Shown here: one piece after another, positions 1 through 10,777 of the stretch
Layout: each line of letters begins with the position of its first letter
How positions within the stretch are numbered: the first letter of the stretch is position 1
Assembly (NCBI RefSeq): GCF_047948215.1
Contig: NC_134463.1
Coordinates: forward strand, 96,500,657-96,564,656
Direction: 5' to 3'
DNA: 64,000 bases
Source: Lycorma delicatula
Lineage: Eukaryota; Arthropoda; Insecta; Hemiptera; Fulgoridae
Program-made: the position numbers and the translations under genes
Notes under the pieces: model-generated
Seen by the model: only the letters and a program-made list of their open reading frames with translations
The model's database searches: none
Told to the model about the DNA's origin: nothing

Positions 1-338
1 GTTAAAAAAAGTCCAAAATCCAAAAATAATTGGATTTTGGGCTTCTTTTATGCACACTTTTGTTTCTGTTGATTGCAATCAAAAGGGGAGGGCACAACTA
101 GATGTTACAGCAGTCCTAAATCCAAAATTTCAACATCCTATGGTTAATTGTTTTTGCGTTATGCGGGATACATATGTACATACATACACACACACACATA
201 TATATGTACATACAGATGTCATGTGAAACTAGTCAAAATGGATTCAGGGATGGTCAAAATGGATATTTCCGTTGAAATCTGGAAACTGAAATTTTTGTCT
301 ATCACAATACTTCCTTTACTTTGTACAAGGAAGTAAAT
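1..338 (+). repeat. Partial copy of repeat X, cut by the window start
   Basis: About 335 bp that match the right-hand part of the copy at 56690-57354 (for example the GATTGCAATCAAAAGGGGAG block and the CCTAAATCCAAAAT block). It ends in the same terminus, GTACAAGGAAGTAAA. The last bases can fold on themselves (ACTTCCTT near 310, AAGGAAGT near 326). A short CA/TA microsatellite lies near 180-212. The left part lies outside the window. It codes for nothing recognisable. Confidence 0.7.
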
Positions 339-1863
339 ACAAACTATTGAATCATAGTTTGGTTCCAATAGGCATTTACCTTAGAAGATGTTTTTGATAC
401 TACTTTAATTATTTGTATTATTTCTTTCTATTAATAAAAGAAAATGATTGAAAACAATACATGTAATATTATTGTTTACGAACTATTAAAGTAGGAAGTA
501 TAAGTGATTTATTATGAAATATTTGATGTTTCTGTTTCTGTCATCTTCAGAAACAATTATAATTATTAAATATTTGTTTTTACCTTTACTTGGACTCATA
601 AATGTTATTTATCAATTTAACAAAGAAAAAATGTTATTACTTGTTTAATAATGATCGTAAATTATTTTATTAATACTTTGTGAATTAATGAAATCAGAAT
701 TTACAAAATTAGATATAGTTTTGCTTTCCTCAAACAGTAATAAATTGTGGAAATTTATCATTTTTTTCGTGCATTTCAATAGACTTGCATAAATGTAATT
801 GTATAATAATAAGATGTTTAAGGTATTAACAAAACTATGATCTTGAATTTATAGCTGTGTTTTTGGCCAACTCGAATTTGAACCATTCTGAGCCAAATTG
901 CCTATTTTATTTTTCAAATAATATTCCTGAGATATTATCTAGCGCAGGCTTGTTGATATTGGTGCTTGTAGATAGCAAGATGTGTTTCATCTTCATTTAC
1001 TGAGTATATCTGTAACTTGCTTCATCCTTGAAGTGGAAAAATTTGTATTGGCAATTAAAACCTAACAATGATATTATTAAAAAGCTATCGTGTTAAAATA
1101 TAGACTAGTTCAGTTGGTCCACCTTACACTTGAAGGCAAGCATTAATTCTTTACTGCATTCTTAATATACTACTGTAGAATATTTAAACTTTCTTGTAAA
1201 AGTTGATGTGTAAGAACCCTTCTAAGCTTGTTTGTAAATTATACAATGTGAGAGCATACAGTTTGTTATCCGAGGTAATTAATAAAGTATGCATTTTTTG
1301 TGGCTTTCACCCAGAAAATTTATTGTGCATTTACAAAGGTGTAATAATAGTAGTGTATATAAAATGTGAAACAGCTGCTATTTTTTTTTTTTTTTTTTGC
1401 CAAAACTTGTTAATAAAAATGTTAGAACAGATTTATTTTCCTTAAATTACATATTTTTATTATCTTATAAAAATTTACCGATTTTTCTTTTAAAGAAATA
1501 TAAAGTTTGTTATGGTCTAGATTCCAAAATAACTTTCTGTATAAAATAGCTTTGAAAAATTATTTGGTAAGGGCTTTCAAGTTGGCAAAGTTGCATTATT
1601 GTGTTTTTTAATTTGAAAATAAATTCATGATAATAAAAATACATTTATATTCAATGTAAATATATAGGACCTTCGTAAAACTATGGGGTTTATTAGCTAG
1701 ATCAAGGCATATTTTGAGAAATTATGTTGGTAGTACTGAAAACTTCTACCAGTTTGTGTAAGAACCATCATCTTAATCACTGCATTAGTTTATGTAATAT
1801 TGAAGAGATATGCTTCTCTGTTTTCTTTTCAAGAAAAAACACAGTACGTTTTTTAGTACATTG
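339..1863. other. AT-rich intronic DNA, nothing recognised
   Basis: This stretch lies upstream of the ATIC terminal exon and is therefore probably intron. It has homopolymer T runs (around 1380-1398) and stop codons in all frames. I see no exon with paired splice sites and no named repeat. Confidence 0.5.
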
Positions 1864-1903
1864 AACTGAAGTCAAAAGTTTTACTTCGCTTTTCAATGTA
1901 CAC

Positions 1904-2640
1904 GTGAAAAGGAGCCAATACTTTGATTCAGTTGGTTCAAAGAAACAGAATCTGTTCTCAAACAGAAATTCACCTGGAGGACATGAGTATCAGAAGAAAG
2001 TGTTGAACAAATTAGACTGTCTACAATCAGAAGTCCTAATAAATTCATTGCTCATCGAATTCTTGAGTTATAAATTTCAGAGAAACATTTATAAAGTTCT
2101 GTGCAAAAGGTTGCACTTGTATAGGTACAAAATTCAGCTAGTGCAAGAAATAAAACCATGTGATTCAGAAAAATATTTTCTTTTCTTTGCTGAAATTTTA
2201 AACAAAGTTAATGAAAACAAATTATTTTTAAATGATGTAATTTTTATAGATGAAGCTACTTTAGATTAGCTTTGAATTGTGTAACTTTGAACCTTGTGAA
2301 TTACACAATTCACAAATATGGGAATCTGAAAACCATTATGTAAAATCATTTTTATCTTGATATGTTAAATGAGTATTGCTTTCCTCAACCAGATGGATTC
2401 AAAAATGTATATCAGATTTATTTTTAAAGATGGTGCACCCCACTTTAATGAATTCATTCTCTAGGCTTTTGATATAAAATTTGCAGATAGACGGATAGGC
2501 TGAGAAGGCCCTAATCCTGGCCTCTCAAGTCAACTTACACCCAGTCCATTGTGGAGACATATTATTAAAAACATTGTTTACTTACCGAAATTACACGACC
2601 TGAATCACTAAAGGAATGAAGTAAAGAACCGATATAACCA
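1904..2640 (+). pseudogene. Degraded DD41D-type mariner transposase remnant
   Basis: The open stretch 1904-2269 matches the better-preserved transposase at 41073-42109. Shared blocks include KLHLYRYKIQLVQEIKP here against KLHAYKIQILQELKP there, followed by FAEIL, NENKLFLNDVIFIDEAT and the first catalytic D. After a stop at 2267-2269, recognisable transposase blocks continue in shifted frames to about 2640: FPQPDGF, KDGAP-HFN, DRRIG, and a final LPKLHDLN-like block. Many stops and frameshifts make this a dead copy. The N-terminal helix-turn-helix half is not recognisable and no inverted ends were found. It lies in a probable ATIC intron. Confidence 0.8.
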
Positions 2641-3282
2641 TAATAGAAAAATAACCATAATTATAACCATAAAATAGAAAATATGTTACATTGTGTATGG
2701 CCATAAATTGAATATTAATTCAATATTCACTGAGGACAAAGGGTGCACAAATTCAAATTTATTGTTTATATAACAGAACTCTTTGAGATGGAAAATTTGA
2801 CAAATAAAAAAATTTGTTTTTATTTAATTCACGACTTAAAATTCACAATTCTTTCATGATGATTCTATACACTTTCCAACAAACATAAAAGATATTTTAC
2901 TCTGTATATCAGTAGCAGAGATCTACCAGAGTGATAAATTAAATAGATTAGTTTGTCTTTCAGATTAGATTAATTTATGTTCCAGAAAAGATTAGTTTGT
3001 GTTCCAGAAAAGAAAAATGTTAAAATATTACAATGCATTTGTCAAAGAGCCAGTGCATTTAAAAATGGGTTACAAAGAAAACTCACTATAAGCAATTTTA
3101 TGTCAATAGGCAGTCTACTGATTTGGTTGAAATCATTGTGATGTGTATTATATTTTTCAAGTTCTGTTTAGGTTCTAAAACATTTTAAAATTAAAAATTC
3201 AATTTGGTATAAATTTTATTGAGAGATGTCTTATGTATTGCTTTATGTATTTGTTATTAATTATTTTTCTTTTTCTTTACAG
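2641..3282. other. Intron before the ATIC terminal exon
   Basis: AT-rich and non-coding. It ends in a strong acceptor: a pyrimidine-rich tract at 3260-3280 followed by AG at 3281-3282. No other feature seen. Confidence 0.5.
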
Positions 3283-3402
3283 AGTGGTGTTCAATATATT
3301 GCAAGTCCAGCTGGATCTACAAATGATAATGATGTTATTAAAGCATGTAACGAACATAACATTACAATGGCACATACTAATTTGAGACTGTTCCACCATT
3401 AA
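3283..3402 (+). CDS. ATIC: Terminal coding exon of ATIC (AICAR transformylase / IMP cyclohydrolase)
   Basis: The exon reads 39 residues then [23 protein letters not shown], then [19 protein letters not shown]. This is the conserved extreme C-terminus of bifunctional purine biosynthesis protein ATIC/PurH. In that family the block PAGS...D..VI.AC.E..I.....N.RLF.H belongs to the AICAR transformylase domain. The enzyme makes IMP from AICAR via FAICAR in the cytosol. The acceptor AG is at 3281-3282 after a pyrimidine-rich tract, and the exon opens in phase 0. All upstream exons lie left of the window. Oddity: the stop codon (3400-3402) is inside the TTAA target (3399-3402) of a piggyBac-type insertion, so the present 3' UTR begins inside the transposon. 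The first AATAAA after the stop is at 3734-3739, also inside it. Confidence 0.93.
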   Translation, partial: SGVQYIASPAGSTNDNDVIKACNEHNITMAHTNLRLFHH

Positions 3403-4842
3403 CCCTTTGACATGTAGACATCTGGGACTGGGTTATGCTAAAATGCTTTAAGGTATTTTTCACAAATTTGTAAACAGTTTTTAAAATAACATTGTACGTG
3501 CAATTTTTAAGTAATGTGTATGAAAATATAATACTTACCAGGAAAATCCTGGAGATTCTTTTGGTCTATTTAGTTTTGATGCATAGCGATTTAAAAAAAA
3601 AAAATGTTTTTTCTAATTAAAACTTAGATTTTTTAATGCTTCACAAAAAATTTGCAATTTTAGCACAAATTTAGAAAATTTCCCTTGATTTAAAGTCGAT
3701 GAAAACACATTTTTTAAAGTATGACTATTTGTGAATAAAAAAAAGAATCATTTATATGTTTATTATTTACATATCTACATCGTTTTTTTTTTGTTTTTTT
3801 TTTTTTACAAAAGTTGACTAATCAACATTTGTGTTTAGGAAAACATTCTGCTTGGAGCCCTTTGTTGCATGTGTCTGAGATATTTTTTTTCCATCAGCAG
3901 TGCATACACAGCATCTTGATTCCTTTCTTTTCTTTCAGGAAGTCGTTCTAATAGTATGGTTTTTTTTATTCAAACCCATACTTATAATAAAGGCTCAAAA
4001 ACTTTTCATTTCAAGTACAGTTACATTTTCCCAAGTTCTGTAACATACAGCCAGGTTATTTGCATTTTTTGCAAAAAATTGCTAAGCAGATCTATTTGTT
4101 TCTTTCATAAGAACTTCCAGCAGCTGTACAAGTGAAATAAAGATTAAAATAGGCTGTTGGAGAAGAACCAATGTTTGGCATGCGCTTAGGGCCAGGGAGC
4201 TCCATGTACCGATGAGAATACCGGTGAATTGGTTGTTCTGGTTCATTAACATTCACTTAATCATCTGCGGGTTCCTCATCACTTATTTCAGTCTAAAACT
4301 AAGTCTTCCTCATTTTCAGGGATTATATCACTGTCATTATAACTAGACAGTTGTTATTCACTTTCATTATTATCAAATAAATTTTCAATTTTGTGGTCGT
4401 TAGGGCTAGAATGTGGTAGAGCTATATTACAAAACTGTGTAATATTACAAAATAAAACTATGATTAACGAATTTGTATTATTCAGAATGTTTCATAAAAT
4501 ATTTAAGAAATAAAAAACAAAACCACTCACATGTAGTAAAAAAGCATAAAATGAAGAATTATCAAAATAAATAATAGAATAAAACTATTAACCTCTTATA
4601 TTCGACAACATAACCTCAAACGGCAAGTTAGATGTTGACTATTTTTAAAATGTTCATAGTCGAACCCTGTATTCAATTTATTGATAATATTGAAATCGTT
4701 ATCCCTTTAGCTTCTATACATATGCACTATCTGTTGGTGAAAATAATGACTACAATTAGTTAGAAAGCAGTACTGGCATATCGATACCGTACACATTTTC
4801 ATAAGCATCGTAGGTAACTATGTTACCTTACACTTATAAAGG
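3403..4842 (-). mobile_element. piggyBac-type element remnant inserted at TTAA
   Basis: The element is flanked by TTAA at 3399-3402 and 4843-4846. Its left end starts CCCTTTGACATG and its right end finishes in TTATAAAGG, so the outer bases are inverted (CCCTTT against the complement of AAAGG, with one base lost). Inside, on the - strand, are traces of a piggyBac transposase: an acidic/Ser-rich N-terminal-like stretch around 4280-4400 and a cysteine-rich C-terminal domain around 3835-3930. The catalytic middle is not recognisable, so the copy is internally deleted and dead. Family assignment rests on the TTAA target, the CCC terminus and the Cys-rich tail together. Confidence 0.75.
3830..4400 (-). 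pseudogene. Broken piggyBac transposase fragments
   Basis: On the - strand, an ESRCCVCTADGKK block (near 3895-3930) is followed, after a one-base frameshift, by SDTCNKGLQAECFPKHKC. Together they give the C-x-C ... C ... G-L-x-x-x-C-F-x-x-H pattern of the C-terminal Cys-rich domain of piggyBac-type transposases. Further upstream, an IENLFDNNESE / YNDSDIIPENEEDLV acidic stretch (about 4280-4400) resembles the N-terminal region of the same proteins. The reading frame is broken many times and no catalytic Asp block is visible. Confidence 0.6.
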
Positions 4843-4846
4843 TTAA

Positions 4847-6586
4847 TGAACTTTTATAATTTTAACTTTCATTTAATAACATTCCACTTTGTAAAGAAGC
4901 ATTCTTCATTTTTAAGTTGTTGAAATCTGTCATATTTTTTCATTAATTTAGTATTTGAGTTAGTTCATGAATGTTAATTTACTATTACATTTTCAATTTA
5001 GTTTTGGGTGATAGTGTGCATCAGTGTTATGTACAATTTTCAGTTCTTGTGTTGTATGCTTTTTTCCTTCTTCCATTTATCTTCCTTTACTCGACTGAAT
5101 ATCTCTTTGCTAGATATCTTGATCTTTTAGCTTTTATTCCAGTATCAAAATCCTAATGGTTGGTATTTATTATTTTGCTATTAAATTTGATTATCCTATT
5201 TATCCTAATAAATATCCTATTAGTATTAGGATTATCCTAATACCTATCCTATTACTATTTATTAGTATTCTAATTTTTATCTGTTGTAAGTTGCCTTTTG
5301 ATCTGAAATTTATTGTTAATAATTATGTTTTTTCTTAAGAATATGTAAACTGTATTTTTACCTGTTCAGTGCGGATGATACTATCTTGTAATTCTATATT
5401 AGTGGTATAACTCTTGTCTAAATTATTAAACAATTTGTTGGCATTTATTAATAAATGCATGGAATTTTTATTTATTAGGTTTATGGCTGTTTGGATGTTT
5501 AGAACCGTCTGATAATATAATCAGACAGTTCTTCACTGTTTTCTTTGATCAGTTTATGTAATTTTTTTTAAGTAAGTCTGTTTAATTATATAGAGGTTTT
5601 TGTCTTATGATATCTTTTGATAAGGATATAAAAATATTTTGTAAACGTTTGTGTATTTAAATAATAAATTGTTTACATGTTAGATAAAAAAAACCTTTTT
5701 TATATGTTCTGGTTCAAAATGCCAGAGCCTTTACTAAATATGTTATTAGTGATGGGTGACATTTCAGAATGCCATTTATGTTTCGTATGAGAGGAAGAAA
5801 ACAGTTTGCCTTTCATCCAGAAATTTCTGGCTTTTGAATCCTCATTTGACTTGACCTTTTAAATATGCTTCAAGATTCATATTTCATTCATTCATTCACT
5901 ACAAAAAATAATGTTATCCGACCTGTAAATACAAAATTTTAAGAAAAAACTTTTGTTAATTATTTATAATATAATATTTCACTGTTGTGCATTGAAAGCT
6001 TTTAATAAAATTTGCCCCACATTTCATATGTATTAAAAACTTTTCTTCAGTTAATACATGTTATTCTTCTTTTGCATGCCCTTCTTATATCAATATGGTT
6101 ATATTTTATGTATTTTTTTTTTTTTTTTGGTGATGGTATTTTTTTATTCGTTGGTGCCTGGTTTGTGTGATCAATGTTATCATTGGTTAAGTTGTCAGGA
6201 GGAGTGTATTAAATAAATCAAACTAAAATGTATCTTTTATATCGTGCCTAAAATGTATTTTACTAATTAATATTTTTAATTTAAGACGTATATGAGGTGT
6301 AATTATATACAAAATTAGTCTTAAATTTTTATATTTAATTTATAATGTAGTTATAATATATTACAGGTTTATATTTGCTTAAATGACTGAAAAATTGTGA
6401 TTCAAATGTCTTAGAAAGTACTGTATCGGCCTAACATCATAAGTTATATAAAAATATAATTTTAAAAATTAAGTTGTACTTATATGTGCAATGTTCTACA
6501 AATAAGAAAAAAAAATTAAATAATATATCAAAATATGTTGCAATGTGATTTAATGCGTGATTTATTTCTTTTACTGGCTTTCACAG
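4847..6586. other. Original downstream flank of ATIC; AT-rich, mostly featureless
   Basis: Removing the piggyBac element would join CACCAT to TAATGAAC, so this is the ancestral 3' flank of ATIC. A local cluster of TATCCTA/TCCTAAT repeats lies at about 5190-5262. No exon with paired splice sites is seen before 6587. Confidence 0.45.
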
Positions 6587-6620
6587 ATAATGCTAGTGAT
6601 GATGCAAAACTTGAAATGAT
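6587..6620 (+). CDS. Candidate 34-nt exon of an unidentified + strand gene
   Basis: The acceptor is TTACTGGCTTTCACAG ending at 6586 and the donor is AT|GTAAGC at 6621. It reads (x)NASDDAKLEM plus two bases. Those two bases join in phase to the next candidate exon at 6763 (AT + G gives Met). The product is unknown. A short exon such as this could arise by chance; the phase match with the next exon is the main support. Confidence 0.3.
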
Positions 6621-6762
6621 GTAAGCAGCTATTATTATATATAATTTCTGACAAGTTATCATATACATTTAGCGTTAAGAATTACCTGGTATAACCAAAT
6701 TAAGTAGAACTCAGTTTGGTAAATCATTTTACCCTGATTACAATAATTGTCATTATATCCAG

Positions 6763-6868
6763 GCGAGATGGTAGTGTCTTTACTTATTATCAGAAAATTC
6801 TGGATTTGAATGAAGATTGGGTTTGGCATTTTTCATATGCTGCTATCAGATTCATTTCTTATAAATAA
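6763..6868 (+). CDS. Candidate terminal exon, product unknown
   Basis: After the acceptor ATTATATCCAG (AG at 6761-6762) the frame is open for 34 codons and ends with TAA at 6866-6868. It reads RDGSVFTYYQKILDLNEDWV then WHFSYAAIRFISYK. The intron to the preceding candidate exon is 142 nt. I recognise no domain. It could be the end of a host gene lying between ATIC and the sclerostin-like gene, or a relic of a transposon. Confidence 0.3.
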
Positions 6869-7804
6869 CTGTAATTGGACATCAGCTTATAATTATTAAA
6901 AAAATATTTTTAATTATATTTAATGTGCCCTGGTTTCACATTTGTGTGTATGTGTACATTTTATATTTATTTTTGTAATTTATTATATTATTTTTATTTT
7001 ATCATTTCATATGTTAAATAAAAAATTATTTACTGAGAACCAATCAAAACTGAATTTAAATAAACATTTTATTTGCTATTTTGAAACATCGATAGAGATG
7101 ACAGTAACATGCATACCAAGCCATGTTTGACTGTCTTGGTTATGTACTGAAAATATATTTATATATTACTATGCTTGTTAATGAAACATAAAGAAATATA
7201 ATAAACACTTAAGACCCACAAGTCATAAAAATTCAGATTTTAGAACTTTATAATTTATTCTCTTTGTGCTGCTATATAATGTAATTTTGTAATTTTAACC
7301 AAAATTTCAGGGTGTAGCTTATATTTGAGTGGGTCGTACAGTACATAGTTTATTTTATAAAAGTAACACTAACAATTGAAGAATTCTGCAACTTCAATTA
7401 AATCTTAACATTCAGTAATTATAATAATATTAATTTACTTTTATTATTTAATGGATCTTTTACTTTGTGTGTATTTCTTTATTTTTATATGTTATAGTAG
7501 TGGTTATATAAAGTCTATACTTCATAAACTTTTACAATACTTCTGCAAGTATTAATTAGAACTTTTCTTATTATTTATTATAGTTAATAATCAAAAAAAT
7601 GATATTCTGAAAGTTACAAACCTATAAAGAGTGTTGATTGAGTTATCTAAAATATACCTTTTATGTTATCGTAATGTTTATTCTATTGACTGTCATTTCA
7701 TACTAGTAAAATTGCTAGAATATCATACAAAAGCTATATAATTGTAACATGTGTAGGGTTAGGATGATTATGTGTAATGACTAAATTATTTAATTATAAA
7801 TATC
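6869..7804. other. AT-rich spacer, nothing recognised
   Basis: No exon-like segment with paired splice sites and no named repeat was seen. A candidate acceptor near 7308 leads only into stop codons. Confidence 0.4.
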
Positions 7805-8729
7805 GGGTTGTAACTCAAAAAACATAAATTTTACGGAAACGCAAAAAGAAAATTTTGTTTTTGTTGATGGTTGATTATTGATTATTGATTTTACACACAA
7901 TTTTAGTTTATGGTTTTATCTTTTTTATTTTACTATTATAATGTATTTATTGCTTTAGCAATGAAAAATATTTTTACCTCTTCTATTTATGACACTTTTC
8001 TTCAGAAATGTTTATTGCATTTTTAATTTATTTTTCTTTTCAAACTGTGAATAACGATAATTAAATGAAATACAAAATCGTATACTTCTTCAAACAATGT
8101 TTTTATTAAAGTAAATTATTAAATTAATTTACAGAAGTAAAAAGTAATTAAAAAATATTATGAAATAGGAAGTACAAAATATCAATAATTCTGAAATAAT
8201 TTTCATTATAAGCTTCATCTTAAATACCAAAATCTTAAACTTTTGATATGCAATTATTATAAAGATCAAAATCACGATTGCTTTTAAAATCTAAATTATA
8301 TAACTCATAACTTAAAAGGCAAGTTGTACATACTGTAATTATTTTGCAAAAAATAAATGAAAAAATACTAAACAGGATAAAAATAAATCTGTTTCCTTTT
8401 CTAAATTATTCTATTAGTTTAAAATTTTTCAAAAAACGATTAATGTTGTCTGAATAGTAATTAAAAAAAAAAAAAATAGAAAAATTAAAAATAAGTTAAA
8501 ATTAAAAAATAAAAATAAAATACAATGAACAAACTGTAATTGAAAATAATACAAAGTAGATTTAAATAAAAATAACAGAAAGTAATAACAGACAAAATTC
8601 AAAATACTTGCTGCATTTATTTTTAATTACCATAAACAATTGTAGAATGTTCTTTAATATTTAGGAATGTATCCGTTATTTTACAAAAGCTTTAATTTAT
8701 TTTCATATAAGCTTAACTTTTATATGTCT

Positions 8730-9998
8730 TAGTAAGTGTGTGTAGTGTCCCAATTATTATTTCCTACATCCTTTGATTTCTATAAAGATTTTTTCTTAAT
8801 GTTAATTGTCTTAAAGTCAGAATTCAGACATGAAAAATTTATAAAAAAATTTAAATTGTTTATTTTTACAAATGTAAGCGGTCTTCTGTCTTTAAATGAT
8901 ATTTTTTCACGATCAGAATTGTAACTGAAATTATTTCCATAATATGAAACCAACTGTTCTACATCAATTAAACCATCATATGATAACTCTTTGATTTTAT
9001 ACAGTATACCCTTTTTTTGCAGTATGTATTAACACAATAAGTAGGTCAGGTACACAGATAGGTCCACATTTCAAAGATAATTTTGAAATGTGGATAACTT
9101 TCTGCGATCAGTTCTTGCACATTTGTACTTTGGTTCAATGGGTTGTTTATGATGACAAATGAAATCTCTTTTTTTTTATTTATGTCGCCTAAGACATAGT
9201 ATTTATTACAAATTAATACTCATTCATCGTGATTTATTTTTCTGTAACATTTAAGCTTGCAGTTACACAGTTTTTTTGAGTGCTTTTCCTGGTATGACTT
9301 TCTTGCATGATTTACCCTCACTGAGAAGCTGTTTTGCTTTGTTTTTTGTCCATTGTGATGGTTGACGAATTCTTTTACGAGATTTTTTAATTTTTTTTTG
9401 TAACTGATCAGTACTTATATTTTCAGATGAAATAGAAAGCTCAGATTATTATTCAAATCTAATAGCAATCCATCCTCTTTAAAAGAACCAGCAGGTTTTT
9501 CCACAGGATCATCAATGTTTGTTAGATGATCATTGATGTTTTCTGGTAAAATCAATGTCTTAGACTGAGTGGTATCTAAATATTTTTCTGATTCTTTGTC
9601 AGTAGATGAATCTGAGGAACATGATGTGGAAGAATAGCAGAAGTGTGTGGATGATGATATTGGTTTATAATTAGGATCAACATCAGTATCATACTCAGAA
9701 CTGTAGCTATCATTAGAAGATTCTTTTCTTTTGTTTCTGTCATAATCTTCACTTGTGGCACTATTATATATTGCATCTAAACGATGCTCACTTATATGCT
9801 AACTTATAGCATTAGATAATGCATCTGAACTGCCTACATTTGTGGGACTATTAGCCTTTATATCCAAATGATGCACTTGTATTGCATCAAAATTAAGGTT
9901 CTCTCTGGTTTGTAGATGTACAGGCGTTCTTTGGTGGGCTTTATACAGAATTACCTGTCACAATTTTTTAATAGGTATTTGTCTCTTGAATTCATTTT
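8730..9998 (-). pseudogene. Broken ORF of an uncharacterised protein inside the inverted-repeat element
   Basis: From the ATG at 9995 it reads MNSRDKYLLKNCDR. After interruptions come a long acidic/Ser-rich stretch (SSNDSYSSEYDTDVDPNYK, around 9620-9730) and a basic block (RKRIRQPSQWTKNKAKQLL, around 9310-9390). Further on are a cysteine block (LKCYRKINHDE), GDINKKRDFICHHKQPIEPK (near 9110-9190) and KELSYDGLIDVEQLVSYYG. The order acidic N-terminus, W-x-x-N basic box, C-rich patch and RDFI-H-...P-K box reminds me of a large family of uncharacterised, multicopy insect proteins. That resemblance is from memory. Stops and frameshifts break it, and no catalytic part is visible. Confidence 0.5.
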
Positions 9999-10269
9999 CT
10001 GAAAAAAAAAAATTGTAAGCAGTTTACCAAAACTGTAATAAGGAAATACATAAGAAATTTTGTTGTCAAAAAATTTGTAATCACTAGCACATAGCAAATG
10101 TGTAAAAGTTTTTTAAAGAATTTCATTTTATTTTAAATATTTAATAAAAATATATTATAATTATACATAATTTATATGTAGCAAATCATAATAAAAGCAA
10201 AATTTGTGAGGCTTTTTCCATGAAAATGGATAACTCAAAACAATAGATGTTAAAAGGACCATCTCTCAG

Positions 10270-10415
10270 AAGTAGTGATAACATTCCGATGAATATAGTA
10301 TTTAGTCAAAGTAATACGAATTTAAATGGACTATACATTAGACATAATGATAACATCCTGATGAATACTGTATCTACACAAAATATTACTCGAATGGAGT
10401 AATATATATGGAATA
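10270..10415. repeat. Imperfect short tandem duplication inside the element's intron
   Basis: Two related units: AGTGATAACATTCCGATGAA with its following 45 bases, and AATGATAACATCCTGATGAA with its following 45 bases. Both continue into a TA(G/C)TAT-like and AATACGAAT/ATTACTCGAATGG segment. A third, weaker trace follows. It lies between the leader exon and the first coding exon of the element. Confidence 0.45.
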
Positions 10416-10777
10416 TATTCCAAAGAATGGAAAATATAATAAATATCGCTGTAAAAGTCCTACGAGTGTAGTATTAACTCAATACTGTGTTCAATGGAAA
10501 TTAAGAAAGATAATAATTTATACTTACCAACAAAAACTGCAGCAACTTGAAATACAACTCTTTTGTCGGAAAGTTTAACACTCTCACTTAATAAATAACA
10601 AATGATACTGACTTACATGGAAGCAACGCTGGGATCACATGTAGAGAAAAGAGTTGTTAGTGTTCTCTACTGGCTACCACAACTATTCTTAATACTGTTT
10701 TTCTGGGGTATAGAGCATGCTGTTTAAAACATCACTGTGAATTATTAAAAAAAATGAATTCTTTTGAGTTACAACCC

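Larger units (their letters stand above)
7805..10777 (-). mobile_element. Unclassified 3-kb inverted-repeat DNA element with a spliced - strand gene remnant
   Basis: The outer ends are a perfect 16-bp inverted pair: GGGTTGTAACTCAAAA at 7805-7820 and TTTTGAGTTACAACCC at 10762-10777. Reading from the right end on the - strand, there is a non-coding leader ending in TTGTTG|GTAAGTATAAA (donor at 10527-10526), an intron, and a T-tract acceptor (AG at 10000-9999). An ATG follows five bases later (9995-9993) and a broken ORF runs down to about 8730. The left third (7821-8730) is very AT-rich and non-coding, so the copy is probably internally deleted. The target-site duplication was not resolved. I cannot place it in a named transposon superfamily. 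Confidence 0.6.

Noticed and set aside
5190..5262. TTAGG/TATCCTA cluster as interstitial insect telomere repeat
   Set aside because: The unit is irregular and closer to TATCCTAAT; no run of TTAGG tandem units is present.
4971..5338. Hydrophobic + strand frames behind the piggyBac element
   Set aside because: Phe/Ile/Leu/Tyr-rich translation of AT-rich DNA. No splice signals or start context.
7308..7370. Acceptor-like TTTCAG with a following open stretch
   Set aside because: All three frames hit stops within a few codons and no donor follows.
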